A stretch of 64,000 nt of DNA from Labia minor (GCA_963082975.1 OY720350.1:18818910-18882909); one strand, 5' to 3'. Positions 48,707 to 61,061 are shown, counted from the stretch's first letter. Numbers and translations: made by a program. Notes: generated from the sequence alone by a model not told the origin.

Positions 48707-49050
48707 AGAATTTGTTTATCTCTCTCTCTGAAAAAATTATAAGAGGTTTAATACTATGTCTTATAATATTAAATTTTGATATTTTTTTTCTCCTAAACGG
48801 AAAGAGCCAGAGTTGTTCTGTTTGCGGCACAATGTTTAGTAGCCAAGATAGTATCCAGCACAATTTTTGTTTTTTTGGAAAAACAAAATGGCGGTGCCAG
48901 CAAAAAAACCGGTTTTTTTTGATTTTCCGGTTTGTTTTTTGAGATGGGTGACTGGCGTTTGCGGCACAACGTAGCACAAACTTAGCACAACCTAGCACAA
49001 TTGCGTTTTTTCTGGAATTATAAAATGGCGGTGCTAACTTCACGCACATG
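48707..49050 (-). repeat. Fold-back element, right unique terminus
   Basis: Inverted, practically identical copy of 42381-42724. Ends CACGCACATG before the CCGCTTG duplication. Confidence 0.88.
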
Positions 49051-49206
49051 CCGCTTGCAGTCCATCATAGGAGGCAAATTATTTAATTTTAATTAATTAA
49101 AAAATCTTTATAGAGGACGCAGCTGATAGATGTTCTAGACCTGCAGCTAGATGAAGTCGTGACGTCATACTATGTGCTTCTTGTGTCAGTTTTACGATCG
49201 GCTGCA

Positions 49207-49640
49207 AAAGGCTTCGAACTTTAATTTAATGTAAGCAGTAGTTATGTGAAATAAATCGTTCAAGGACAAGTCTAAACTTGTTATGTCTAAAGTAATATAT
49301 ATTGTGTATATTTGTATTAAGATTAGTTTGTTTTTTTTCCATTTGAAAAAAAAATATTTTAAATATAAAATTTACGCCAATTGTGGTCATTTTTTTAAGC
49401 TGTTTGTATTATTACATCAATGGATTAAAAAATGGATTAAAAGTAAAGGTTTGATTTGATATTTAATTCTAAAATTTATATAATTTTTATTTCGTAACCT
49501 ATATTATAGAAAAATCTTACAATTTTTTTTATTTGAAAAAGTTTCTTGGAATTGTAAAAGAGGAATCTCTTGGTGAATATTTCATTGACATTAATTAGCA
49601 AATAAATTAATACATTGAAACAATCATGATGTGATGGTTT
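49207..49640. repeat. Outer degenerate inverted repeat, right arm
   Basis: Reverse-complement partner of 41860-42373. The 146 bp between this arm and the fold-back element (49061-49206, containing GTCGTGACGTCATACTATG) would be the old loop of the host palindrome. Confidence 0.62.
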
Positions 49641-50726
49641 GTATTTAAAAATCAAATGATTAAACAAACAAAATATTATATAATTATTATATTATTACTA
49701 TATTAAAAAGAATAGAAAACATATAAATATTAATTAATTAGTTAGTTGCATTGTCATGGATTTGTAAAAACTTTAACACTGTTAACTTTGTTAATTCCAA
49801 AGAAATTTTCCTTATGCAATTTTTCAGGGTCGCTTCTAGTTTACGGGATAAAAATTATTAAAATTTGCATATAAATCCATTGATATTCTATTTAGGTTTT
49901 ATTAATTTGACCAGCAGAAAGCTCCACTAATTTTCTGATATTCGAATTATATAAAATTAAAGAAATAATTAATTAAATAATTTCCCTATATCCAATCGGA
50001 ACCGAAAAAAACGAAAATTAGTCAATAATTAGTGATTAATCAATAAAATATTACTTAATGGCTGCACATTTCGACGTTCATCACGAGCTAATCTGTCAAA
50101 CTTAAACAATCTGTATTTATCTCGTAAATTACAAGAGACCGAGAAATATTGAATAAGGAAAGTTTCTTTGGAATTAAATAAGGAATCCACTAGTTTCATC
50201 CAAATCCATGACATGACAACTAATCTGAACAATTACCAATATTGTAATTAGAGATTATTATTAAAATAATTTTAATTACCTAGTAAATCTCAGAGTTAAC
50301 CATCTTGGTGGGTGTCTTGTCTTATTCACTGAGAAATGCAAACTAAAGAAATTATTTTAATTTTTTTAATCTATGAATAGGCCAAGTGGCTTATCATTTT
50401 TCAATGGAAAGAAAGGCACTCGAATTGTTCTAGTGATGCCCAAATTACATGTATTTTTTTATTATTTGTTAATATTTTCATCGCAATTATAAAAATAAAA
50501 TAAAAATATTTTAAAAAGAATATTTATCTAATATTTTAAACGAATTAATTATATTTTAATTATATATATTTTCTAAGAATTAATTATTAATTTATTTACT
50601 AAATATGTTAGTTAAATATTTTATTTATATTTACTATAAAAGAGGTAAAAAAGTATGTATTTTAAATATTTCAAGTTTGAGAAAAATAAATTGTACTTAA
50701 AACTAATATATATTTTGATAAATATG
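49641..50726. other. AT-rich intergenic DNA
   Basis: Nothing recognisable. Confidence 0.55.
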
Positions 50727-51275
50727 CTGGAGTGTCTCCTCTCGACTATCTCGCAATTTGAATTGGATTAATTAACATATATTATATTTAAATTAAATTT
50801 AATTAATTATAAATTATAAATTAAAATTAATAAATAATAATTATTAAACCAGCGCGTGTTTGGCTCTTGGTTGATGGCACCACGTCACGTGCTGGCGCGT
50901 GATTTGTAGTGTTAAAAAATTAATTCCGGTACTTTCAACGATTCAATCAATGTGCAAAACTATCAAACCTATATCTTTATTTTTACGGTCATTTTAGAAG
51001 AAAAAAAATCAAAACGTGGTAGGTAATCACCCAATTCCGGATGAGCTACATTTCTCAAAAGTTGATTTAAAATTACAAATTTCAATAATGCCCATGTACC
51101 AAATTTCATTATTCTAGCTCAAACCGTTTTTGCGTAATCTTGTCTACATACACACATACAGACATTTTTCTCAACCTTAGTGAAAATGATACAAGGACCT
51201 TCAAAACGTATAAAAATATCAAAATCTCGACATCGAAAATTTTCCTGATCTCAATACTACCTCTGGAGAGATATT
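50727..51275 (-). mobile_element. HINE-A copy A7
   Basis: 3' hairpin at the left (TGGAGTGTCTCCTCTCGA); the 5' end is degraded to GAGAGATATT. It shares with A9 a deletion in the middle (CAATCAATGTGCAAAACTA), which defines a subfamily. Confidence 0.83.
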
Positions 51276-51769
51276 AAAAATATTTTAACAAAATATTTAT
51301 AACTAATATTATGAAATTTATTCAACTATTTTTTTTTTTTTTTATTTTTTTTTTATTTTAATATGATATATACATTTTTTAATATTATTAATAATGTTTT
51401 CACTGAATTTATTATACATCTTTAAATTAACCTCATCATCACAACGAATCTTTTTTTTTAATAATTTTAATGCATACATTTATTCATTTTGTTTCCTTAA
51501 AAGCCTCTCCTAAACTTATTACTTCTCAATTTTTTTTATTTATTTTCCTACCATTAAACAAACTTAGTCTTTTGAATTAAATAAAATCCTAATTCTCGAG
51601 TAAACTTTCCATCATGCAAATTAATTCACTACCCTTAATGGTGTAACTTTGTTTAATTTTATTATTGAACTTTGTGAATATGTCTACTGGTTTTTTTTTT
51701 TTTTTTAATTTTAAATTTACAAAAAAAGAATATTGTTAGAAAATATAGTTATATATATATATATATATA
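51276..51769. other. AT-rich, T-homopolymer-rich DNA
   Basis: Long poly-T runs; no gene seen. Confidence 0.55.
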
Positions 51770-52325
51770 CTAGGTGTGTATAAAAAGTTCGGAGAATGGT
51801 TTGATAAAAACATAAAAAGAGAATGTTAATTGTAAATACCTTTATTAGCCTTCATAATACTCTCCACTTGCCATATGACACTTCTGACAACGTTCGTATA
51901 ACGCTTGAAAACCGTTGTAGAAGTCTTGATGTGGAATCGTTCTCAGAATAGCCGTCACAACGTTCAGGCCGGCAATCCACAAGCAGGACACCAGAAAACT
52001 CTGAACGTGTACGAGAGTTGCTAACAAAAGATCGGCGATTGACTCTGCGACTAATAGCCGAAGAATTGGGTATTAGCAAAGACACAGTAAGTAGTATTTT
52101 CTGGTGTCCTGCTTGTGGATTGCCGGCCTGAACGTTGTGACGGCTATTCTGAGAACGAATCCACATCAAGACTTCTCCAACAGTTTTCAAGCGTTATACG
52201 AACGTTGTCAGAAGTGTGTTGTAGCTAATGGAGAGTATTTTGAAGGTTAATAAATTTATTTACAATTAACATTCTCTTTTTATGTTTTTATTATACCATT
52301 CACCGAACTTTTTAGACACACCTCG
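51770..52325. mobile_element. Fold-back mariner-derived MITE, copy E2
   Basis: Same plan as 38633-39158. TA flanks, ends close to CGAGGTGTGT-AAAAAGTTCG, and both arms are inverted copies of the mariner 3' end (AGLNVVTAILRTIPHQDF, ending YYEG on the minus strand at the left, YFEG on the plus strand at the right). The central helix-turn-helix segment LTKDRRLTLRLIAEELGIS is at about 52020-52085 (plus). It keeps a longer central duplication (TTTTCTGGTGTCCTGCTTG, 52098) than E1. Confidence 0.85.
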
Positions 52326-52366
<41 letters not shown>

Positions 52367-52427
52367 CGAGTATTGTTGTAATACAGAATTTTTTTACAAC
52401 TTCTAAAAGGGTTGTTTTAAAAAAATA

Positions 52428-52463
<36 letters not shown>

Positions 52464-54241
52464 GTTAAGAATGAGTTTTGTCTTGACATCAGTTCCGCAA
52501 TTCGCCAATAGAAATTTCAAGCCCAATTAGTTAAGATGAGTTTGATTTTATGATTATGTGTTTTGGTCATATTTCCCTATGGTGAACGCAATGAAATAAA
52601 AATTGATTGACACGGTTTCCTGTCGAAAGTGAATTTTGTGGAGATGAGTAAATGTGCCTGGTCTGCCACCCTCCTAAGGAAAGCCATTTGATATAAAAAA
52701 AAAGTAATATCTCTATTGATATATATAACCGAAAAATCTAAGTCATCTCGTCGACTCTAAAAGCTGTTGGTAATTTGTTTGATAGGGATAGAAAATGGTC
52801 TACGACAAAATCGAGCGAAAGTGGTTCGAACACGAGACATTTTCATTGAGTTTATTTATTTAAGATTGGAAAACAATTTGGGGTCAAATATAAATATGTA
52901 TAATATATAAACACAATACAAAACCTATAGTTCTAGTATTTTATCATACTTGATTTTCATTGATAATCTGATAATAAAAATATTCTTGTTTATACAAATC
53001 ATATAAATATAACTTAAATTAAATATGGTTTCAAAATCTTATGAAAAAGGTTTCTATCAAATTCAAGAATAATGTAAAATCATTTACTAAAAAATTTTAG
53101 AATTTGTTAATACAAAATATATAACTTCGGGAGAAGATGGCACTACAGAAGCGGTCTTACGGTCTTTAAACTATCCCACATTATTCTCACACCATTCTTC
53201 CAAAAATAAAATAAAAACATCTGGGAATGCGCAAGCTTGCATTGCCAAAACTTAACTTAACTTAAGTTCGGATTAATTTAAGTTATAAATAAGTTAAGAT
53301 TAAATATAAATATTATTGAATAAAATTATTTATTTTAAATTTTTATAAATACATTTTCGATACACTATTCGAATCTGAAATCAGAATTTAAAATTTCGCA
53401 TTTTTAAATATTAAAAATTTCAACTTTGGACGCCATTTTGACCATGTTCCCGAGGGGGTATCAAAAAATGAAAGGCACTTTACATTACTACTTTTCGATG
53501 CTCTTTCCGAATCTGAAGTCAGAATTTCAAAATTTTGAGTTTGATGTCGGACAGAACGACAGAACGACAGACTGAACGATTTTATAAACTCACTTAAGTT
53601 CGTTGAAAAGGCAAGATAATAATTCTAATGATATTATTTCAATAAAATTAAATGCGACGCACATATGATATATTATATATTTGAGTGTTGTCAAAAAGTT
53701 GAAAATCACTATAATTTTGAAATTCATTCATGAAAGATTTCTCAGTATATTCCACGAATATGAGAAACTGTTGACATTGGAGATTTCGTAGGAGTGAAGG
53801 GTGACCATGACACATCATACTATAAAAATGAATACCATAAATTTGTTTTTAATTAAATTAAATTTGAAATTTTAATATGTTCTGAAATTCTGCAACTTAT
53901 CAATTAAGAATTAAGGTATTAATTTAAGAATAAATTATTGATTTAATTTTTATCATTAATTAATTTTCATTAATTAATTATTTTAATTAATACTAAGTTT
54001 AATTTATTCAAATTGTAAATAGAGTCTATTAGGTTTTTTTTAGTAGTGGATGTATTTCTAAAATTTAAAATAAATGTCTCTCGATAAATTATAAAATTAA
54101 TATAATAGAGAAACTATAGAAAATCCTATGGTGTCCAATTTTAACGGTTTTAATAAACTTTTTGTTATTGTAAAGTTGGCAAATTCATATTGTATCTATT
54201 CAAAATTTAATAATTTTTTATTAAGATACAATAAAAAAAAG
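52326..54241. other. Intergenic DNA with simple repeats and a TE relic
   Basis: (TA)n at 52330-52359 and (TTA)n at 52430-52463. 53340-53600 has two diverged copies of TTCGATnCnCTnTnCGAATC followed by a short GAACGACA repeat (53555-53580), reminiscent of HINE interiors, but no ends can be set. No gene. Confidence 0.45.
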
Positions 54242-54819
54242 CTGGAGTGTCTCCACTTGACTATCTCGCAATTTGAATTGGATTAATTATAACATATATT
54301 ATATTTAAATTAAATATCATTAATTAAATTATAAATTAAAAATAATAAATAATATTTAAAAAACCAGCGCATGTTTGGCTCTTTGTTGATGGTACCGTCA
54401 CGTGTTGGCGCGTGATTTGCAATGTTGCAATTAATTCTGGTACTTTCTGGTACTTTCAGCGATTCAATCAAGCTGAAATTCTATATATAGCAGTTTTATA
54501 CAATTTTTAATCATGTCAAAAACTATCAAACATATATCTTTATTTTTACGGTCAATTTAGAGGAAAAAAAATCAAAACGTGGCAGGTAATGACCCTCTTC
54601 CAGTTGAGCTACATTTCTCAAAAGTGGATCGAAAACTACAAATTTTTAATAATGTCCATGTACCAAATTTCAAGATTCTAGCTCAAACCATTTTCGCGTA
54701 ATCTTGTCTACACTCAGATATTTTTCCCCAACTGATTCAGGAACCTTCAAAACGTATAATAACATCAAAATCTCAACATCGAAAATACAATCTCGCAATA
54801 CAATCTCTGGCGAGATAGT
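54242..54819 (-). mobile_element. HINE-A copy A8
   Basis: Full-length copy closely similar to A5, including about 70 bp outside its 5' end (54820-54892), identical to the A5 flank. Confidence 0.87.
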
Positions 54820-54893
54820 AAAAAGCAAGAGAGAAAATATATTATTAATTCATCCTTGATATTCTTCATAAAATCAAAAAAATTATTAATTAA

Positions 54894-55332
54894 ACCAGCG
54901 CGTGTTTGGCTCTTGGTTGATGGCACCACGTCACGTGCTGGCGCGTGATTTGTAATGTTAAAAAATTAATTCCGGTACTTTCAACGATTCAATCAATGTG
55001 CAAAACTATCAAACATATATCTTTATTTTTACGGTCACTTTAGAGGAAAAAAAATCAAAACGTGGTATGTAATGACTCTTTCGGTTGAGCTACATTTCTC
55101 AAAAGTTGATAGAAACTACAAATTTTGAATAATGCCCGTATACCAAATTTCATGAATCTAGTTCAAACATTTTTGCGTAATCTTGTCTACATACACACAC
55201 ACGCACACACACAGACAGACATTTTTCTCAACCTTAGTGAAAATGATTCATGAACCTTGAAAACGTGTAAAAACATCAAAATCTCGACATCGAAAATTTT
55301 CATGATCGCAATACTATCTCTTGCGAGATAGT
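54894..55332 (-). mobile_element. HINE-A copy A9, 3'-truncated
   Basis: It begins inside the element at TAAACCAGCGCGTG (the 3' hairpin is missing), has a CA tract (55190-55213) and an intact 5' end TTGCGAGATAGT. Same subfamily deletion as A7. Confidence 0.84.
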
Positions 55333-58025
55333 AAAAATTGGAAATATCATATTATTTGATTTTATTCAATTACTAAAAGAATGTTAAATAATAATATATA
55401 TAATAAAAAATAAATAAGTAACTTTATTTTAAAAATTGGGGCAAATATTTATATAACACCTATCCAAAATGTAACTTTTTCTCTTGTTTTGAAAAATAAA
55501 TTATAAAATAGTTATTTTTATTCATTAAAAGAAATTTTACTAAATTTAAAAAAAAAATGAAATAAAAAATGATTGGAAGGAGAGTGAGAGTGAATCAAAA
55601 ATATAAATAAAAAAAACGAGAGTTGGCAAACCATAACAAACCCTTCTGCTATATTTTCATCTGCTAATAAAAATAAAACTAGTAAAATTTTACAGTCCCT
55701 TTTGTAATTTTTTCCCTTCCTTCTATAATATATATATATATATATTAGAAATAATAAAAGGCAGAATCCGATTGCATTATTTCCCTGTTAAAGTGAATTG
55801 AGGGTGGCTGGCAACATCATCGTTGTTCCCCTTACCGTTGACAATTGAGGGTGGATGCGATGCCTTGATCGCCGGATGACGTAAAGCTGTCACGTGGCCC
55901 AAGTAAATCAGGGGCGCAACCCATTTGATCTTATTGCATGGTGAAGGCAAACCGTCACTAGTTGAGTGACGTCGGTGAAACCATCCTGGGGCAGGAATCG
56001 CCAGACTACATTTCTACCCACTCTCCCTATTTCTTACTATTATGGAGTGGAAATATACATAAAATATAAATAATACCTATCTATTTTTTTCATTTCATTT
56101 TATTTTTATTCATAAAAATATGCACTTTCATTGAATGTCATGAATATTAAATATAAATAAAAAAAAATTAAAATATTATATGAAAAAATTAATAACTATA
56201 TTATTTAATATTAATGAAAGAAAAAAAATAAACTTTTTACTCTTAAAAACATTAAAAATTAATTTTAAAAAGTATTTAAATAAGAAATCTTTATTTTATT
56301 AATTAAATTTTATTTATATTGACTAATGCAAATAGTAATAAAATTTACATAAAATAAAATATATATATTTTATATATTTATGGATTTATACAAAGTTATT
56401 TTCCATTAAAAATTATTTAATATTCATTATTTTAAAATCTTAATAATAATATATATAATAATAATACTATTATTTAGATACCTCTAGATATATGTACGTT
56501 TAGATTTCTGTGAAAGTTTTCATTATGTAAAGTTATTTCCGGATTTCTTTCATATTTTATTGTGAGATTTGTATATTGACTTTACGCCATCCATTTCCAA
56601 TATAATTTTTTTAGGAGGGAATTTTTGGTTTCCTGGGCCTTTGTATGTAGTGTCAGTGTTGGGATTTTGGGTTGAGTGCGTGGATAATTTTTGACTTACT
56701 TCGTTCTGAAGCTCTGAAGAATCGCCTGCCCTAGCACACTGGCACTAAAACATGTCTGGCTCGTACTTCTGTCCGAGGCTAAAAAAAAAATATTCCAAAT
56801 TTGGGTGGCGAAAGGTCGAAATCTCACAATATAAAACGTGGAAATAACTTTTCAAATTTATACAAATGTCATACATTTTCAAATTTGCATTTTTTTTTTT
56901 TTTTTATAAATTTAATCCATATATTTAATATGTTTAAATACAATTTTCGTTTTGTTTATGGAACTATAATAAAATATTTAATAATTAACCTTAGAGAATT
57001 AAATAATTTTTTTATTGAAATTTGAAATACAAATTTTAAGTTCATATATGCACACTTAATATAATATTATATATATATTATAATATATAGTTCATCTACA
57101 GAGAAGGAATAATAAATTTAAAAAAAAATGTAAAACAAATTTATCATCTAGAGATCTCTTACAAGTGGATGAATATTATCCATTCATTTATTAAACAAAT
57201 AAAGAGATCTTTTTTATTTATATATCACAAAATCTATACCAATAAAATATGTATTTCACTACCATCATCTACATACAATTCATTTGTAAAAAAGATGAAA
57301 TGCAATTTTTTTCCATTCATTTTTTTATTTTATTATATATATACACGATATTCGTTTGAATATTAAAAAAATGCATCCAACTGGTGTGAGAAACGATGAT
57401 CGATTAAAAATATGTCAACCAATGAAAATGAGACAGGAAACATGAATATTAAAAAAAAAAATATATCGGTTAATAAATATTTTTTTTTCTGTATATCAGA
57501 CTTGAAATTTGAATAGATGATGGATGGAAGTATAATTGATGTAATGCAAAAGTCAATAAATCAAAAAAAAAAAAAATGGAGATTTTTTCGATTTAACCAA
57601 TTTAAATGAAAGATACTAGAATTAAAAATAAAATGTTTGTTTTAAATTTTATTTTAAATATAAGAGGATTAAAAATAATTTTGATGAAAATAAATACATT
57701 CAAATAGATATGAATGAATGATATGAAATATGATGGTGGAGTATTTTTGTACAAGGTTTTTTTTTCTTTGAACAATAAAAATAGTCGAACCAGAACCAAA
57801 ATATCCCAAAAAGGTTTGTCTTAAATAAGAATTTTATTCAGCGGTTTTTGCAAGTAAAAAAATAATAATAATAAAATAATTTTTTTTATATATATATAAA
57901 TAGAAAAACAAAAGTTAAAATCTTTTTAATTTTTTTAAAATTTAATTTGACAAATGTATGAAATTGTTTCATAATTAATTCTTTATATATTTATATATAA
58001 AATTCAACTCAAATAATTAATACTA
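55333..58025. other. Intergenic DNA with two base-balanced islands
   Basis: Mostly A/T runs. 55790-56030 (GGCTGGCAACATCATCG ... GTGACGTCGGTGAAACC) and 56590-56790 stand out in composition, match nothing else in the window and lack open frames with recognisable similarity. They are candidates for conserved non-coding DNA. Confidence 0.4.
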
Positions 58026-58464
58026 CGAGGGTGGGGTGAAAGTTTCCGGTCTGACCAAGAAAAACGATTTTTTAAATTTTTTTTTTCCTTTATTTTTCAA
58101 CATTCAAGATAGCTGAGAATTGTACGATGTCAGCTGAACGTGTGCGAAATATTTTGCACAATCATTTGAACACATGGAAAGCTGTGTGCAAGGTGGGTGC
58201 CGCGTTTGCTAACGTTAAACCAAAAACTGTTTCGAAAAACCATTTCTACCGACCATTTGGCGCTGTAGGCGAAGTCTAAACAAATTTTTGCGTCGATTCA
58301 CAACTGTTGATATTAATTAATTTATTAATTAATTTAATTAACTAAATTAGAACACAGTTATGAGAAATGTATCAGTGTTGATGGAGATTATGTTGAAAAA
58401 TAAAGCAAAAAAATTTAAAACATCGTTTTTTTGGTCAGGGCGGAAACTTTTCACCCCACCCTCG
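58026..58464 (+). mobile_element. Internally deleted mariner (mariner-G), 439 bp
   Basis: Ends CGAGGGTGGGGTGAAAGTTT and, on the other strand, CGAGGGTGGGGTGAAAAGTT, flanked by TA. The plus strand encodes MSAERVRNILHNHLNTWK and, after a frame break, LCARWVPRLLTLNQK. L-C-A-R-W-V-P-x-x-L-T-x-x-Q-K is the conserved mariner linker before the catalytic domain. Near the right end HSYEKCISVDGDYVEK and a stop give the C-terminus. All catalytic Asp blocks are missing. Confidence 0.85.
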
Positions 58465-58466
58465 TA

Positions 58467-59547
58467 TATTAAACTATTTAACATCTAATTACTAATTTAT
58501 AATGAACAACACTTGTCTTGACTAAATTTGACAAATAATTTATTATTATTATTATTATTATTTCAAAAAAAATTAAATTTTGTATTTCCTCTTTAAATCG
58601 TTATTGTCAAATGTCAACGAGGATCAATTGAATCCACTCATCGAGGAAATGTAATCTGAAACTCCCTTCGAAAAAATCCTATTGGATTTAGAAGTAATGA
58701 ACGGTTCTTCTCTAGATAATTGATCATTTATGGGTCCATTGTAAAAATAAAATGAAATTTTAAAAGCATGGTAAGATTTCAATTTGATTATATGGACCCT
58801 AAAATTAATTGAATTTATGTGATTTAGAAATGTATTTCTATACTCTGACTTATATAATATATTTAAATAAATTTAACATAAATTAGCCCTTGAAAAAAAT
58901 AAATTTACTAGAAAAAAATATTTTATCAATATTTTCAATTATTTTCTTGGGTAAATCCCACTCTTTGCTTCCTAACCGTATACTAACTATCACACATTAA
59001 TTTGAAAATTATTTTAAAAAACATCACAATGGTCATCTTAGATTCTACTGGGACTATAGTTCATGTTTGATATTATTAAAGGGGGAATAAACTCCAAAAT
59101 GTTGGAGTTACTCCATAATTTAAATATGGAATAATACTTGTGTATTTATTCTCTAGTGAAAAAAGTCTTGAAATGAATAATTTATGTTATGTATTTCTTT
59201 AATTCCTATGGTTTTTGATTTTATCTTCAAACTTCACCAAATTTATTGTAATTTAATAGATAATTATCTATAAATTTGATATTCTAAACAAAATACAACA
59301 TTTTTTATATTAAATTATTTTCCATCAAATTATTCTAAATAAGGTTATATTATTTGACATCATTACCAATAAAAATAAAATATTTTACAAATAATTATTA
59401 TGACAATAGAGAATCAAAGTATATTTGAATGAATTAAGAACATTTGTGTTTAACTAACAAATAAATAAAATTATTATTGTAAATTGAAAATGATTATATT
59501 AAACTCAGACTCACTATAATCTTTATAAATTAAAAAAGAGAATTAGG
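58467..59547. other. AT-rich intergenic DNA
   Basis: No gene. About 85 bp at 59250-59335 are duplicated at 59617-59700. Confidence 0.5.
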
Positions 59548-59556
59548 TAATTAAGT

Positions 59557-59953
59557 CCCTCATATTCTCGTAGTCCCGGGTTCAAGTCCCTGGCCTGGCA
59601 AGGGAATTTATTTTAATTTAATAGATAATTATCTATAAAGTTCATATTCTAAACAAAATCAAAATACAAAATTTTTTATATTAAATTATTTTCCATCAAA
59701 CAAGAAAAACCTTTGAAGCCCTTATGTTTATTAGGGGTTGGTTTTGGCATTTTTAGTGAAAATGCCAATGTACTTAGTACATTTGTGACTTCCTAAGGCA
59801 CACGTAGCCTGGGAACCTATTTGATAAAAAGTAGCGCCTCCGATCAAGAAAATCAAGGTAAAGGTTGATAGGACTCGTTGTACTGATCATAGGACACCTC
59901 ATTGATAATATATAACCGACTTGACCTTGCGTAGGACGTACAAAAGTCAGAGG
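59557..59953 (+). mobile_element. tRNA-derived SINE, copy SINE-2, 5'-truncated and interrupted
   Basis: The B-box-like GGTTCAAGTCC and CCTGGCAAGGGAATT (59578-59610) match SINE-1, and the 3' part GCGCCTCCGATCAAGAAAAT ... CAAAAGTCAGAGG matches at 59845-59953. About 180 bp of foreign sequence (59612-59790) separate them. A 9-bp flank TAATTAAGT occurs at 59548-59556 and 59954-59962. The A-box portion is missing. Confidence 0.78.
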
Positions 59954-59962
59954 TAATTAAGT

Positions 59963-61061
59963 ATTTAATAATTTTTAAGCTTATTGGAATCTAAGATTTT
60001 AGACAAAATTTTATTTTATTACTTTTTTTTCAATTTCTATAAAAATTTTATTATTTAAATTTATCTGTACTATCTTAATTTCTGTTCCGAAACCATATCC
60101 CATATTTTTCAAAATATTTTAACAACTTATTTAAATAAGAAGATAAATACAATCATACATTTTTAATTTTGCAATTAATTACAAAAACTTTTTTACTAAA
60201 TAAATAAAATAGATAAAACAATTGATAATAGAGGGAAAAAAAAAGTTTTTTCATTAGACAATTAATGAAAACCTTGCAATTGCCCCTCAACAATACTGAT
60301 TAAAAACAAAGAAAAAATGTTATTCTATTTGTCTTGGTTCTTTTGGGCTTTTTTTTTTTCTCTTCCAACGCTGTTCGATATTAAATGGCCATTTGAAAAA
60401 GTCGATTTTATTTTCACCCTTTTGCTTGCTCCAGTTCGCCAATATCAAATTTCCTTTCCTTTCGAGGCAATCTCGAGACCAGTCCAATTTCAAGAGCGAG
60501 GAAAGGAGGAGGCAATGTGATTACATGGAGGTGGATTTGAGCCTGGTGGTGTTTACCAAGGCATCTTGTGCCTTTCACCCTGCACTCTTCACCACCTTCA
60601 CTTCCACAAAACCTTCACTCACACATGAAAAGTTCTCTTCACAGGCTTCTTGGCTAATTAAACCCGTTGCTTTGGCCAATGTCAACATGTCGGTGACACG
60701 TGCTTACTTCGCTTCAAACTATACCACTTCCAAATAAATTAAATTAAACAATACCACCCTTTTTGGTCCGAGCGAAAGCACTAAGTACACACGCCCTTAC
60801 AATATTCGTCTTAAAATCAATGAGTAAAAATAAAAGATAAATTGAATTCTATATTCTGTTCTATTCATTTTACAAATAAATATTTATATTTATAGTTTTT
60901 TATTAAAATTCTAATTCTAATTCTTATTTGTTGACATATTTATGCCTAAGAATAAAAAAATTATTTATTTTAATATTTGAAAATAATAAATTAATTAAAT
61001 TGATAATATTTTAGTAGATAGATTAATGTAAATTTATCAATATTTATAAATATATTATATA
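59963..61061. other. Intergenic DNA
   Basis: 60310-60740 is base-balanced with overlapping open frames up to 114 codons on the plus strand; none resembles a known protein. The rest is AT-rich. Confidence 0.4.

Larger units (their letters stand above)
42381..49050. mobile_element. Giant fold-back transposon, Galileo-like (6.67 kb)
   Basis: Both ends read CATGTGCGTGAAGTTAGCAC inward. The flanks give CCGCTTG on both sides (42374-42380 and 49051-49057; the match extends to CCGCTTGCA, so 7 to 9 bp). From outside in, each side has a unique 344-bp terminus, then satellite-like 308-bp repeats: about 11 units on the left (42725-46094) and about 6 inverted units on the right (46946-48706). An 0.8 kb AT-rich spacer separates them. 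Two different frames through the termini translate identically on both sides, so the arms are nearly identical and the insertion or arm conversion is recent. Long internally repetitive inverted arms, CA starts and 7-bp duplications are known from Drosophila Galileo fold-back elements of the P superfamily. No transposase is present; the superfamily call is inference. Confidence 0.82.

Noticed and set aside
52330-52463. (TA)n and (TTA)n runs
   Set aside because: Ordinary microsatellites next to a TA-inserting element; no further meaning seen.
60393-60737. 114-codon plus-strand frame
   Set aside because: Overlaps another frame, serine/threonine-rich without domain features; insufficient for a gene call.
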